Source: JBATTK01 sp049670505 (GTDB lineage Bacteria; Bacteroidota; Bacteroidia; Flavobacteriales; Flavobacteriaceae). From it: 64,000 nt of DNA. The notes under the pieces were generated by a model. The model had not been told where the DNA came from. It saw only the letters and a program-made list of their open reading frames with translations, and did not search any database. How positions within the stretch are numbered: position 1 is the first letter of the stretch; each line of letters opens with the position of its first letter. The translations under genes and the position numbers were made by a program. Positions 1-8,123 of the stretch are shown one piece after another. The stretch lies in NCBI GenBank assembly GCA_049670505.1, contig JBATTK010000032.1, forward strand, positions 1 to 64,000, written 5' to 3'.

Positions 1-1286
1 GTCGTGCCTGGTTGAACCAAGCGGGACTGCAAGCATTGGGTATTGACGAGAACACTACGGCGCCGGAGGGAAGTTCCTTTGAAAAAGGCCCTGATGGCAA
101 ATTAACCGGGGTCTTATTGGCGGAGCCTAACCCTACCATTTTATATGCACGGATCGGTGCTTTGCCCCCATTGACCCAAGAGGAAATGGTTAATGGAACC
201 AAGCAATTCTACAGGGAACTGAACAGCTTTGGAATCACCAGTGGAATAGATGCAGGAGGAGGAGGCCATAAGTTCCCCAAAGATTATAAAGGCACAAAAC
301 TATTGGCGGAAGCCGGAGAAATGCCCATTCGGCTTTCCTATTACCTATTTCCTCAGAACAAGGGAGAGGAGTATGCCGAATTTCAAGAGTGGATGGCCAA
401 CAATGAAGTTGGAAACAATGGTGAAATCCACTTGGATCATGGTTACGAACTCGAGGGTGGAGGCGAATTCCTCGCTTGGAGCGCAGGCGACTTTGAGAAC
501 TTTTTGGCTCCCCAGCCCCTGCTCCAAGAACGGCCCACTTGGCGGGAGGATATAAAAAAAATAATCCGTTTGCATGTGGATAAGGGTTGGCCGTTCCGGA
601 TACATGCAACCTATGGCGAGAGTATAGCGAACATTTTGGACGTAATTGAAGAGGTAAATACGGAAACCAATGGCAAATTGGCCCAGGAACGCTGGCTGTT
701 CGATCATGCCGAAACGGTTGGCGAAGAAGCGTTAGAACGAATAAAGGCCCTTAACGGAGGTATTGCCATACAGGCCCGTATGGCCTATGCAGGAGAGTTT
801 TTTGTAGAACGTTATGGAGCAGATAAGGCCAAACAAGCCCCCCCAGTAAAGAAAATGATGCAAATGGGCTTGCCCGTTGGTGCAGGAACCGATGGTACCA
901 GAGTGGCCAGCTACAACCCTTGGCCAGCACTTTACTGGCTGGTTTCGGGGAAGACGGTTGGTGATTTTCAATTGGCGGAAGAGGCGAACAAACTTTCCCG
1001 TGAGGAAGCCTTGCACTTATATACCCAAGGGAGTGCCTGGGTTTCCAAGGAGGAGGACGTAAAGGGAACATTGGAACAAGGAATGTACGCGGATTTTGCC
1101 ATGCTTACGGAGGATTATTTTACGGTTCCCGAAACGCAGATCAATGCGCTGAAATCCGTACTGACCGTAGTAGGTGGTACGGTGGTCTATGGCACAGAAG
1201 AATTTGAAGCTTTGAGTCCCGAATTGCCTCAGGTAATCCCCGATTGGTCACCCGTAAAATACTACGGAGGCTATCAAAACAAATAA
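1..1286 (+). CDS. Amidohydrolase family 3 (YtcJ-like), 5'-truncated
   Basis: This is the C-terminal part of a metal-dependent amidohydrolase of the YtcJ / Amidohydro_3 type, which hydrolyses C-N bonds of small amides or imides; the substrate is unknown. The frame is open to the left edge (in frame from base 3), reading RAWLNQAGLQALGI, which matches the HxAWLNxxAL segment just after the first metal ligands of this family. The start and the N-terminal HxH metal site are therefore outside the window. Visible family features are the HATYGE and FDHAETV histidine segments, and GLPVGAGTDGTR, which carries the late metal-binding Asp. The C-terminal part closes the beta-sandwich (GTVVYGTEEFE). The YceI gene follows 32 bp downstream on the same strand. 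Family assignment is firm, substrate is not. Confidence 0.85.
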   Translation, partial: RAWLNQAGLQALGIDENTTAPEGSSFEKGPDGKLTGVLLAEPNPTILYARIGALPPLTQEEMVNGTKQFYRELNSFGITSGIDAGGGGHKFPKDYKGTKLLAEAGEMPIRLSYYLFPQNKGEEYAEFQEWMANNEVGNNGEIHLDHGYELEGGGEFLAWSAGDFENFLAPQPLLQERPTWREDIKKIIRLHVDKGWPFRIHATYGESIANILDVIEEVNTETNGKLAQERWLFDHAETVGEEALERIKALNGGIAIQARMAYAGEFFVERYGADKAKQAPPVKKMMQMGLPVGAGTDGTRVASYNPWPALYWLVSGKTVGDFQLAEEANKLSREEALHLYTQGSAWVSKEEDVKGTLEQGMYADFAMLTEDYFTVPETQINALKSVLTVVGGTVVYGTEEFEALSPELPQVIPDWSPVKYYGGYQNK

Positions 1287-1318
1287 AACAATTATTAATT
1301 TTTAAATACGGAAACAAA

Positions 1319-1843
1319 ATGGAAGCAGCAGTAAAGACAAAATGGAACCTTGATACAACGCATTCAGAAATTGCTTTCAAGGTAAAACACATGATGATTT
1401 CTACCGTAACCGGATTCTTTGAGGATTTTAATGCATCCGTGGAGACTGAAAACGAGGACTTCAGGAATGGGGAGTTCCGCTTTTCGGCAAAAATCGACGC
1501 TATCAATACCAAGAACAAGGACAGGGACGCGCATCTGAAATCTGATGATTTCTTCAACGCCCAAGCCTATCCCGAAATGACCTTTGTCTCCAAATCCTTT
1601 GATGGTGAGACTCTTGTAGGCGACCTTACCATTAGGGGCGTGACCAAGGAAGTTTCCTTGGATGCCAATTTCAATGGGGTGGCGATCGATCCTTACGGAC
1701 AGACCAAAGCGGGATTTGAAATCTCTGGAATCATTGATCGAAAAGATTTTGGCCTAAGCTGGAGTGCGGTGACCGATGCAGGAAGTATCGTAGTGGCAGA
1801 CAAGGTAAAATTGGCGGCGGAGTTGCAATTTGTAAAACAATAA
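1319..1843 (+). CDS. YceI-family lipid-binding/stress protein
   Basis: A 174-residue protein of the YceI family, a lipocalin-like beta-barrel that binds isoprenoid or amide lipids. I chose the ATG at 1319 because the protein then begins MEAAVKTKWNLDTTHSEIAF, the usual opening of the family (W-x-x-D-x-x-H-S-x-I-x-F). The frame is open further upstream, but that part overlaps the amidohydrolase. Family hallmarks are VKHMMISTVTGFFEDFNASV, the INTKNKDRDAHLKSDDFF segment and GDLTIRGVTKEVSLDANF. There is no signal peptide, so this copy should be cytoplasmic, unlike E. coli YceI. It may be co-transcribed with the preceding amidohydrolase. Its physiological role is unknown. Confidence 0.9.
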   Translation: MEAAVKTKWNLDTTHSEIAFKVKHMMISTVTGFFEDFNASVETENEDFRNGEFRFSAKIDAINTKNKDRDAHLKSDDFFNAQAYPEMTFVSKSFDGETLVGDLTIRGVTKEVSLDANFNGVAIDPYGQTKAGFEISGIIDRKDFGLSWSAVTDAGSIVVADKVKLAAELQFVKQ

Positions 1844-1912
1844 TCACCTCAAAAACAGGCGGTATCCAATGCCGCCTGTCAAATTTTTATTCACTTGTAC
1901 AAAGCTATTTCA

Positions 1913-3313
1913 ATGGAAAAATCGAATAATGGATCACGTAGGGATTTTTTAAGACAAGCAGGCTGGTCCACATTGGGCCTATCTACCCTGCCATTGCTTT
2001 CATCTTCCTTGGCGAGCTGTGAAAATGCATCGGGCCAAAAGCCCCAAAAAACCATAAGCGGGAATTTGGTAGTAAGAAAAAACATAGCCGATATCCCTGT
2101 CAATGACCCAGAAATAAAATTGTTTAAGGACGCCATCAACATCTTAAAAAAACGATCGGAAGTATCCCCTCTAGACCCTATGGGCTGGCAGGCCCATGCC
2201 ATGCTGCATGCCACCTTTTGTGCGACCAGTATCTACGCCAATCAGGTACATTATAATTGGTACGTATGGCCTTGGCATAGGTTGTACCTCTGGTCCATGG
2301 AACAAAAACTTCAAAAAGCGGTGAACGAGCCTAAACTTGCGCTGCATTATTGGGATTGGACCAAGGCGAACACCATTCCTGAACATTACTGGGGAGATGA
2401 GCGTAATCCACTGTTCAATGTCACAAGATTAGTAGGGCCCGAGGATGAAATCCCTAAAGATTTTATCAATGTCGGAGCTGGTTTTAGGGCAGCACATTAT
2501 AAGACTTTTGGAGGATATCCTGCCATTAAAAAAAGGGGAGAGGCACAGCTCGATGGACTGGCGGAGCAGTCTTTCCACAATAATATCCATAACTGGATAG
2601 GCGGACAGATGGCAACCTTTACCGAATCCGGATTTGAACCGATTTTTTATGCACACCATGGCAATTGTGATCGCATTTGGGATGCCTGGAAAGCCTATAG
2701 CCCCAATAATATACTCCCTGAGGAAGAGGAATGGTTAGAAAAAAGGCTCTTTGCAACAGATGGAAATGGAAGACCTATTGATTTTAAGATCAAGGAACTG
2801 CTCAATTCCGAAGATTTAGGATACAAATTTGAGGATCTGGACTTAAACCCCAATTTCTGTAACCCCTATGAAGAAGTGGATAAACCGAATCGAACGATTA
2901 CCCAACAGGATTGTATAGCGCCTTTGAACCTTAAAACCTCGCAGACGGATGCCATCTACAAAGAATTTATCAATAAGGAAAGAACCCATGTAATCCTTCA
3001 TTTTGAACGGGCACAGTTGCCTTACCAGCCCTATTGTGCTAGGGTTTTCTTTGAGTATGACAAGGAGGGTATAAAGCAGAGCAAGTATACGGGAACCTTT
3101 ACCATTTTACCGATTCTGGATTTGGATACCGTATTGCTTCAGAATGGGGTGCACCTACAGATAGAGATCGAGAAGGAAATTGCCCTTGCCATTGAACAGC
3201 AAAAGACCATTCAAATAATCTTTCAACCTGTTCCGCTACCTAATCGCAATATTCCGGATGAAGTCCTAAAACTGGAGAACATCTCCTTAAAACTAAATTA
3301 TGAGAATGGTTAA
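1913..3313 (+). CDS. Tyrosinase / polyphenol oxidase with Tat-type lipoprotein signal
   Basis: A type-3 binuclear copper oxidase (tyrosinase/catechol oxidase) of 466 residues from the ATG at 1913. The N-terminus has a twin arginine (SRRDFLRQ) and a hydrophobic stretch ending in LASC (Cys36), so it should be Tat-exported and lipidated. CuA ligands are probably His99, His113 and His122 (MLHATFCAT, VHYNWYVWPWHRLY). Cys103 sits where plant-type enzymes form a Cys-His thioether. CuB ligands are probably His222 and His226 (SFHNNIHNW) plus a His of FYAHHGNCDRIWD (248/249). The ~180 residues after CuB resemble the extra C-terminal domain of plant-type polyphenol oxidases, which shields the active site. 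The SCO1-like copper chaperone gene overlaps its 3' end by 14 bp, which suggests coupled translation and copper delivery. Substrate is unknown; algal phenolics are plausible. Confidence 0.92.
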   Translation: MEKSNNGSRRDFLRQAGWSTLGLSTLPLLSSSLASCENASGQKPQKTISGNLVVRKNIADIPVNDPEIKLFKDAINILKKRSEVSPLDPMGWQAHAMLHATFCATSIYANQVHYNWYVWPWHRLYLWSMEQKLQKAVNEPKLALHYWDWTKANTIPEHYWGDERNPLFNVTRLVGPEDEIPKDFINVGAGFRAAHYKTFGGYPAIKKRGEAQLDGLAEQSFHNNIHNWIGGQMATFTESGFEPIFYAHHGNCDRIWDAWKAYSPNNILPEEEEWLEKRLFATDGNGRPIDFKIKELLNSEDLGYKFEDLDLNPNFCNPYEEVDKPNRTITQQDCIAPLNLKTSQTDAIYKEFINKERTHVILHFERAQLPYQPYCARVFFEYDKEGIKQSKYTGTFTILPILDLDTVLLQNGVHLQIEIEKEIALAIEQQKTIQIIFQPVPLPNRNIPDEVLKLENISLKLNYENG

Positions 3314-3926
3314 GCTATTATGGCTTGCCTTAGGTTTCTTAACCATCGGTTGCCAAACTAGGGGCAAGAATGCTACTATACTTCCTATTCTGGGCGAAAC
3401 GACGGAGCATCCGATAACGGGGGATACGCTATACTATAAGGCCCCTCATTTTAACCTTATTGACCAAGAGGATAAAACTATCACCCAAAATAGCTTTGCC
3501 GGTAAGATTCAGGTCGTGGATTTCTTTTTTACCAGTTGCCCTACCATTTGTCCTCAAATGACCTCCCACCTAAAAGAAGTACAGGAGCATTTTAGGGACG
3601 ACGGACGCGTTGCCATCATTTCATATTCCATAGACACCACAACGGATACACCCCAACGTTTGTCCCGGTATGCGGAATCAAATAACATCGACCCTGTAAA
3701 ATGGTCCTTGTTAACGGGGGACGGAGATGCAATCTTTGAACTCTCAAAGGGGTACAAGGTTATGGCATTTGACGACAGTTCGGAAGAAACTCCCAATCTC
3801 GTTCACGATGGTACGTTTGTACTCTTGGATCATCAAAGACGTATACGCGGCTATTATAACGGCCTTGATAAAAAGGATACTTATCGAATGATAAATGATA
3901 TGGAAAAACTTTTAAAAACAATGTGA
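3300..3926 (+). CDS. SCO1/SenC/PrrC-type copper chaperone lipoprotein
   Basis: A 208-residue periplasmic lipoprotein of the SCO1/SenC family, thioredoxin-fold proteins that bind copper and load it onto copper enzymes. The signal sequence ends in LTIGC. The copper site is the CxxxC of FFFTSCPTICPQM, with a later conserved His in LVHDGTFVLLD. ATG 3300 lies inside the tyrosinase gene (14-bp overlap; a second in-frame ATG is at 3306). The usual SCO1 client is cytochrome c oxidase. No oxidase gene is present here, so the overlapping tyrosinase is the natural candidate client; that is inference. The DoxX gene starts on its stop codon. Confidence 0.93.
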   Translation: MRMVKLLWLALGFLTIGCQTRGKNATILPILGETTEHPITGDTLYYKAPHFNLIDQEDKTITQNSFAGKIQVVDFFFTSCPTICPQMTSHLKEVQEHFRDDGRVAIISYSIDTTTDTPQRLSRYAESNNIDPVKWSLLTGDGDAIFELSKGYKVMAFDDSSEETPNLVHDGTFVLLDHQRRIRGYYNGLDKKDTYRMINDMEKLLKTM

Positions 3927-4357
3927 TGATAACACTTTGGAACAAAATTAGGAATACGGCACTGTCTTTTGAAAAAATAAGCTTGGGCTTATTGGTCTAT
4001 CGAATACTGCTATCACTCTCATTGATCAATACCCACGGCTTGAAGAAAATCCTTCATTTTGATGATTCAGTGGCACATATACCTGATCCTTTTGGTCTGG
4101 GCGGGGAGTTCAACACCTATTTTGCCGTCTTTGCCAATATCTTTTGCGCACTGCTCGTAGCATTTGGATGCTTTACCCGGCTGGCCATTATTCCGATAAT
4201 TAGTATTACCCTATCCGGATTTTTTATCGTGCATTTTTCAGACCCTTGGCCCATAAAGGATGTTCCTTTGATGTACTCGTTGGCATTTCTTTTACTCTTG
4301 TATGTAGGTCCGGGTAAATATTCTTTGGATCATAGGCTCTTCAACAAAAAGCGATAA
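3926..4357 (+). CDS. DoxX-like integral membrane protein
   Basis: A 143-residue inner-membrane protein with four hydrophobic segments (LLVYRILLSLSLI, YFAVFANIFCALLVAFG, LAIIPIISITLSGFFIV, VPLMYSLAFLLLLYVG), typical of the DoxX/DoxD family. The end LLLLYVGPGKYSLDHRL is characteristic of that family. The ATG at 3926 shares one base with the SCO1 stop codon, so the two are translationally coupled. DoxX proteins are linked to redox and thiol-stress membrane complexes, but a specific role for this copy cannot be read from the sequence. Confidence 0.82.
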   Translation: MITLWNKIRNTALSFEKISLGLLVYRILLSLSLINTHGLKKILHFDDSVAHIPDPFGLGGEFNTYFAVFANIFCALLVAFGCFTRLAIIPIISITLSGFFIVHFSDPWPIKDVPLMYSLAFLLLLYVGPGKYSLDHRLFNKKR

Positions 4358-4364
4358 TCAACAT

Positions 4365-4814
4365 ATGAAATCACAATTATTCTTTATCCTTCTTGCTGTA
4401 ATCGCCGGTACGGTACTTCCCGTACAGGCAGGACTCAATGTGCAGTTGGGAAAATCCGTACACCAACCTATCTTTGCAGCTTTTGCTTCTTTTCTGATAG
4501 GGAGTGTGGGGCTGTTGATCTATTTGCTTATGCTAAAATTTGATTTTGGCACGGTCTCACAGGCCAAAACCGTATCGCCGATAGTATGGATAGCTGGAAT
4601 CTTGGGCGCATTTTATGTAGCAGCGGTCATTATCCTGGCGCCAAAGTTGGGAGCGGCCCTGACCTTTTCACTCATCGTTGCAGGGCAAATGACCATTTCC
4701 CTTATCTTGGATCATCATGGATTGCTGGGGCTACCCATAAAACAAATCAACTGGCAACGGATGTTGGGCATAGCATTTTTAATTTTTGGAGTAGTATTGA
4801 TCCGTAAATTTTAA
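4365..4814 (+). CDS. DMT-superfamily transporter, YdcZ type
   Basis: A 149-residue membrane protein with five hydrophobic segments, fitting the DMT_YdcZ family (small half-size drug/metabolite transporters). The N-terminal FILLAVIAGTVLPVQAGLNVQLG and the VQAGLNxxLG motif are typical, as are GILGAFYVAAVIILAPKLGAALTFSLIVAGQM and the C-terminal LGIAFLIFGVVLIRKF. Such proteins probably act as dimers; the substrate is unknown. The stop codon (4812-4814) directly abuts the ATG of the porin gene, so the two are very likely co-transcribed. Confidence 0.85.
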   Translation: MKSQLFFILLAVIAGTVLPVQAGLNVQLGKSVHQPIFAAFASFLIGSVGLLIYLLMLKFDFGTVSQAKTVSPIVWIAGILGAFYVAAVIILAPKLGAALTFSLIVAGQMTISLILDHHGLLGLPIKQINWQRMLGIAFLIFGVVLIRKF

Positions 4815-6164
4815 ATGAAAGTATTTGTCTATATACCGTTCTTTCTGCTAGGTTTTGGAGTTCTGGGCCAAGACAAAGAAATTCAATTCAGCTTGCTACG
4901 CCAGAATGACGACATTTCCGCTTTGAAGTTCAAAGAAAAAAAATCGGTTTATGAACAAGTGAAATGGATACCGCTTGGTAAAAATGCGGAATTAAGCTTT
5001 GGTGGCAGTTATCGATTTCAGACCGAAGCTTTCGTGAATGAGCAGTTCAATAGTGAAGCCGACCAAAACGATTCTTGGTTTCTAAACCGATTGATGCTGC
5101 ATTCGCACCTTAAACTATCCGATAACTTTCAATTCTTTGCTGAGTTAAACTCCAGCACTATTAATAGCAAAAACAATCTGTCGCCGGTAGATAAGGATGA
5201 GTTGTCCGTAAACCAATTGTTCGCAACATATAATTTCACCGATAGTTGGAGCTTTCTGGTGGGGCGTCAGAATTTGCGTTTAGGCAGTGGCCGGTTGGTG
5301 GATGTGCGCGAAGGGCCCAATGTGCGCCTTTCCTTTGATATGGCACATCTACAGTTCCAAAACAATAATATATCGCTTAGCGGATTTTTCGCCGTTCCGG
5401 TACAGCAGCAGGCCGGTGTTTTTGATAATGATTTTTTGTCCTTTACGGAAAATCTTGCAGGTTTGTACATCACTAAAAACTGGAGCGACACCTGGAACGC
5501 CGATCTTTATATCCTGCGAAAACGGGAGGACGGCAAAACATGGAATTCCGGTACCGCCGATGATAACCGCACTTCCCTAGGGGTACGGTATTTTGGGTCA
5601 TGGAAGGGCTTTAGGTTCAATAATGAGTTCGTATATCAGCTAGGGAACTTCGGCGAACAGGACATTAGGGCGTGGACGGTATCCTTTAATGTGGAACGGT
5701 CTATGCAATGGTTAGATACAACAATTAATTTAGGCATCAAGACCGAGGCCATCAGCGGGGACAAGGATGCTAATGACAATACCCTGAACACCTTTGATGC
5801 ACTCTACCCTAGAGGCGCCTACTTTGGTAGGGTAGCGCGTTTTGGTCCTTCCAATCTTATAGATATCCATCCGTATATAGATACCAGTATTGGCGCTTTT
5901 TACGCAGCACTTGACTATGTGGCCTTTTGGCGCTTTTCCACATCCGACGGTGTGTATGGGCCTCCTTTGGTATTGGATTACCCGTCGCTGAACAACAATC
6001 GATTTATAGGTCATCAAATAGGAACCATTACCGGATGGAACCTGAATAACCATATGACATTTGAACTAGAGACCAATCTTATCTTTCCAGGTAGTTTTTT
6101 GGCGGAAAGTGGATTGGGCAACACCCTTTTTCATACCGTGCTGACCTTGGAATTCAAGTATTGA
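4815..6164 (+). CDS. Alginate-export-type outer-membrane beta-barrel porin
   Basis: A 449-residue outer-membrane protein with a Sec signal (MKVFVYIPFFLLGFGVLG, cut before QDKE). Its body of alternating beta-strands matches the alginate export (AlgE-like) porin family. Recognisable parts are the early LSFGGSYRFQTEAFVNEQF strand pair, the LNRLMLHSHLKLSDNFQFFAELN strands, FLVGRQNLRLGSGRLVDVREGPNVRLSFD and the C-terminal aromatic FHTVLTLEFKY expected for a barrel. In Bacteroidota this family is widespread and not tied to alginate biosynthesis, so the name gives the fold, not the substrate. It starts immediately after the YdcZ-type transporter stop codon. Confidence 0.85.
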   Translation: MKVFVYIPFFLLGFGVLGQDKEIQFSLLRQNDDISALKFKEKKSVYEQVKWIPLGKNAELSFGGSYRFQTEAFVNEQFNSEADQNDSWFLNRLMLHSHLKLSDNFQFFAELNSSTINSKNNLSPVDKDELSVNQLFATYNFTDSWSFLVGRQNLRLGSGRLVDVREGPNVRLSFDMAHLQFQNNNISLSGFFAVPVQQQAGVFDNDFLSFTENLAGLYITKNWSDTWNADLYILRKREDGKTWNSGTADDNRTSLGVRYFGSWKGFRFNNEFVYQLGNFGEQDIRAWTVSFNVERSMQWLDTTINLGIKTEAISGDKDANDNTLNTFDALYPRGAYFGRVARFGPSNLIDIHPYIDTSIGAFYAALDYVAFWRFSTSDGVYGPPLVLDYPSLNNNRFIGHQIGTITGWNLNNHMTFELETNLIFPGSFLAESGLGNTLFHTVLTLEFKY

Positions 6165-6192
6165 ATAGCTTAATCAAAAACTAACGTATTAA

Positions 6193-7521
6193 ATGATCAT
6201 AACTCCTGCAGATAAGTTTATTGAAAGTGTCCATAAGCTCTTTGGAAAACCTTACGCCAAAGGACTTGTTTTATTGGTAATGGTCCTTGTGGCCATGATA
6301 TGGGCCAATTCCGATTTTTATGAAAGCTACCAATATTTTTTCCATATGCCCTTCACCATCGGGTTTGAAGGCTTTGCCCTTACGGAACCCGTTCATATAT
6401 GGATCAACGATGGTCTAATGGCAGTGTTCTTTTTTTCCGTGGGCCTGGAAATAAAAAAAGAAGTCCTTCAAGGGGAACTCTCTACCCTAAAAAAGGCCTC
6501 TTTACCTGTTTTTGCAGCTTTGGGCGGAATGATCGTGCCTGCTTTGATTTTTTTTGCCTTTAATTATGGTACGGAGGCCCAAAAGGCCTGGGGTATCCCC
6601 ATGGCTACCGATATTGCTTTTACTTTAGGGTTGATTTCCCTTTTGGGAAGTGCCATCTCCAATAAGCTAAAGGTATTCCTGACCGCCCTGGCCACTGCAG
6701 ATGACCTTGGGGCAATCTTAGTTATCGCTCTTTTTCTTACCCCATTTATCGATTTGCAAAGCCTTATCGCCGGTGGTATTTATTTAGGGATTATGATCGG
6801 GGCCAACTATCTGGGCATACGGAATATGTGGTTCTATCTGATCGTGGGTGTTCTTGGGCTTTGGATTGCACTTTTGCTTTCAGGGATTCACGCTACTTTG
6901 GCCGGAGTTTTGGGGGCGTTGACCATTCCTGCCAGTAGGAAAATAAGAGAGGGGGAATACCAGGAAGATCTTAGGAAATGGGTCGCCAATTTTGATAGCA
7001 CCTGCAATAGTCCCGACGCCCTTTTGACCCATAAACAGGAGGAAATCATTTCTAATATTATCATAGACAGTAAGAGGGCCGGAACCCCCTTACAACGCAT
7101 AGAGCGGAAACTATCGCCTATTGTCAACTATTTGATATTGCCCCTTTTTGCATTGGCAAATGCCGGTGTGCGCATTGAAGGGGATTTTTTGGAAATGGTA
7201 TTGCACCCCGTAAGCCTTGGGATTATCTTTGGCCTCGTAGCCGGAAAGGTGGTGGGAATAGCTGCCTTCTCCTATCTTTTAGTAAAGTCCGGAAAGGGAC
7301 AATTGCCGGATGGTTCCGATTGGAAAAGGGTTATAGGGGTAGGCCTATTTGCGGGTATCGGTTTTACCATGTCCCTTTTTATTGCGGAATTGGCACTGGA
7401 TAACGAGGTGCTTTTGGCCAAGGCCAAGGTAGGTATCATTACCGCATCTGTCATAGCCTCCTTGCTGGGGTTCCTATGGTTTGCATTGTTCGCAAATAAG
7501 AATTCTCAAAAAATCGGATAA
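6193..7521 (+). CDS. nhaA: Na+/H+ antiporter NhaA
   Basis: A 442-residue inner-membrane Na+(Li+)/H+ antiporter of the NhaA family, which uses the proton gradient to expel sodium and control pH. Hallmarks are INDGLMAVFFFSVGLEIKKE, WGIPMATDIAFTLG (the conserved P-M-A-T-D-I-A-F), and TALATADDLGAI with the paired ion-binding aspartates. The C-terminal half adds LPLFALANAGV and GIGFTMSLFIAELA. Length is slightly above the E. coli protein because of a longer cytoplasmic loop (about residues 250-300). It ends 16 bp from the convergent thioredoxin gene. Confidence 0.97.
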   Translation: MIITPADKFIESVHKLFGKPYAKGLVLLVMVLVAMIWANSDFYESYQYFFHMPFTIGFEGFALTEPVHIWINDGLMAVFFFSVGLEIKKEVLQGELSTLKKASLPVFAALGGMIVPALIFFAFNYGTEAQKAWGIPMATDIAFTLGLISLLGSAISNKLKVFLTALATADDLGAILVIALFLTPFIDLQSLIAGGIYLGIMIGANYLGIRNMWFYLIVGVLGLWIALLLSGIHATLAGVLGALTIPASRKIREGEYQEDLRKWVANFDSTCNSPDALLTHKQEEIISNIIIDSKRAGTPLQRIERKLSPIVNYLILPLFALANAGVRIEGDFLEMVLHPVSLGIIFGLVAGKVVGIAAFSYLLVKSGKGQLPDGSDWKRVIGVGLFAGIGFTMSLFIAELALDNEVLLAKAKVGIITASVIASLLGFLWFALFANKNSQKIG

Positions 7522-7537
7522 TATAACTTACCCTATT

Positions 7538-8014
7538 TCATTTTTTTAATATTTCGAGCATTCTCTTTGGGGCAAGATACTCGAAATACCTATGGGTTAC
7601 CGTAAATGATTCATCGAACATAATAATGGCAGGAAGCGAAAAGGGTATTCCCTCCCTTGAAGCTAATAACAAAGGAATTTCATGGATTGCATTTCGCTTT
7701 TTCCCAAAGTCTTTGTTTAGATATTTTTGTCCCTCAAAAATGATGGTGTCAGAAGTTTCGACGTTCATTTTAACGGCATAGTACTCCGAGTTCAGTTTGG
7801 AAACGATTTCAGGTACTTTAAAAGCTGCTTTATCCATTTTTTTGCAATAGGTACACCACTCCGCATAAAAATCAATGAACACTTTTTTCGGTTTTACCGA
7901 TAGGGAGTCCTCCAATTGTTCAAAGTTCAACCAGTTTATCGCTGCATCTTGGGCCGAAAGTTTGGAAGAAACCGTCAGCACCGTTATTACTAATAGATAT
8001 TTCAAGATATTCAT
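7538..8014 (-). CDS. Secreted thioredoxin-like protein (DsbD C-terminal type)
   Basis: A thioredoxin-fold protein of about 158 residues with a Sec signal (MNILKYLLVITVLTVSSKLSAQ), so periplasmic. Two adjacent ATGs (8017, 8014) can start it; I prefer 8014 because it gives a compact signal peptide. The active site is WCTYCKKMD (CxxC), preceded by VFIDFYAEW. The region after it resembles the DsbD C-terminal domain and thioredoxin_7 proteins, which pass electrons to periplasmic disulfides. A cis-Pro-like LPAIIMFD is present. It lies convergent to nhaA and 109 bp downstream of the TonB receptor end, with a hairpin between. The partner is unknown. Confidence 0.88.
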   Translation of the reverse strand: MNILKYLLVITVLTVSSKLSAQDAAINWLNFEQLEDSLSVKPKKVFIDFYAEWCTYCKKMDKAAFKVPEIVSKLNSEYYAVKMNVETSDTIIFEGQKYLNKDFGKKRNAIHEIPLLLASREGIPFSLPAIIMFDESFTVTHRYFEYLAPKRMLEILKK

Positions 8015-8035
8015 CATACGCCATATGTTGATAAA

Positions 8036-8096
8036 AGGGCCGCTATCTATCATTGCTTTTGAATTACCAATATTCGATTAGAATGCGAGCGGCCCT
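8036..8096 (-). terminator. Hairpin after the TonB receptor gene, terminator-like
   Basis: Perfect 9-bp inverted repeat, AGGGCCGCT (8036-8044) and AGCGGCCCT (8088-8096), with a 43-nt loop. On the minus strand the second arm is followed by TTTTAT. It begins 28 bp past the TonB receptor stop codon and ends just before the thioredoxin start, so it could terminate the receptor transcript or act as a leader of the thioredoxin gene. A second inverted repeat (ATTAGAAT at 8078-8085 with ATTCTAAT near 8120) overlaps it, allowing alternative folds. Confidence 0.5.
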
Positions 8097-8123
8097 CTCC
8101 TATACAATCGCTAGCATCGAATT

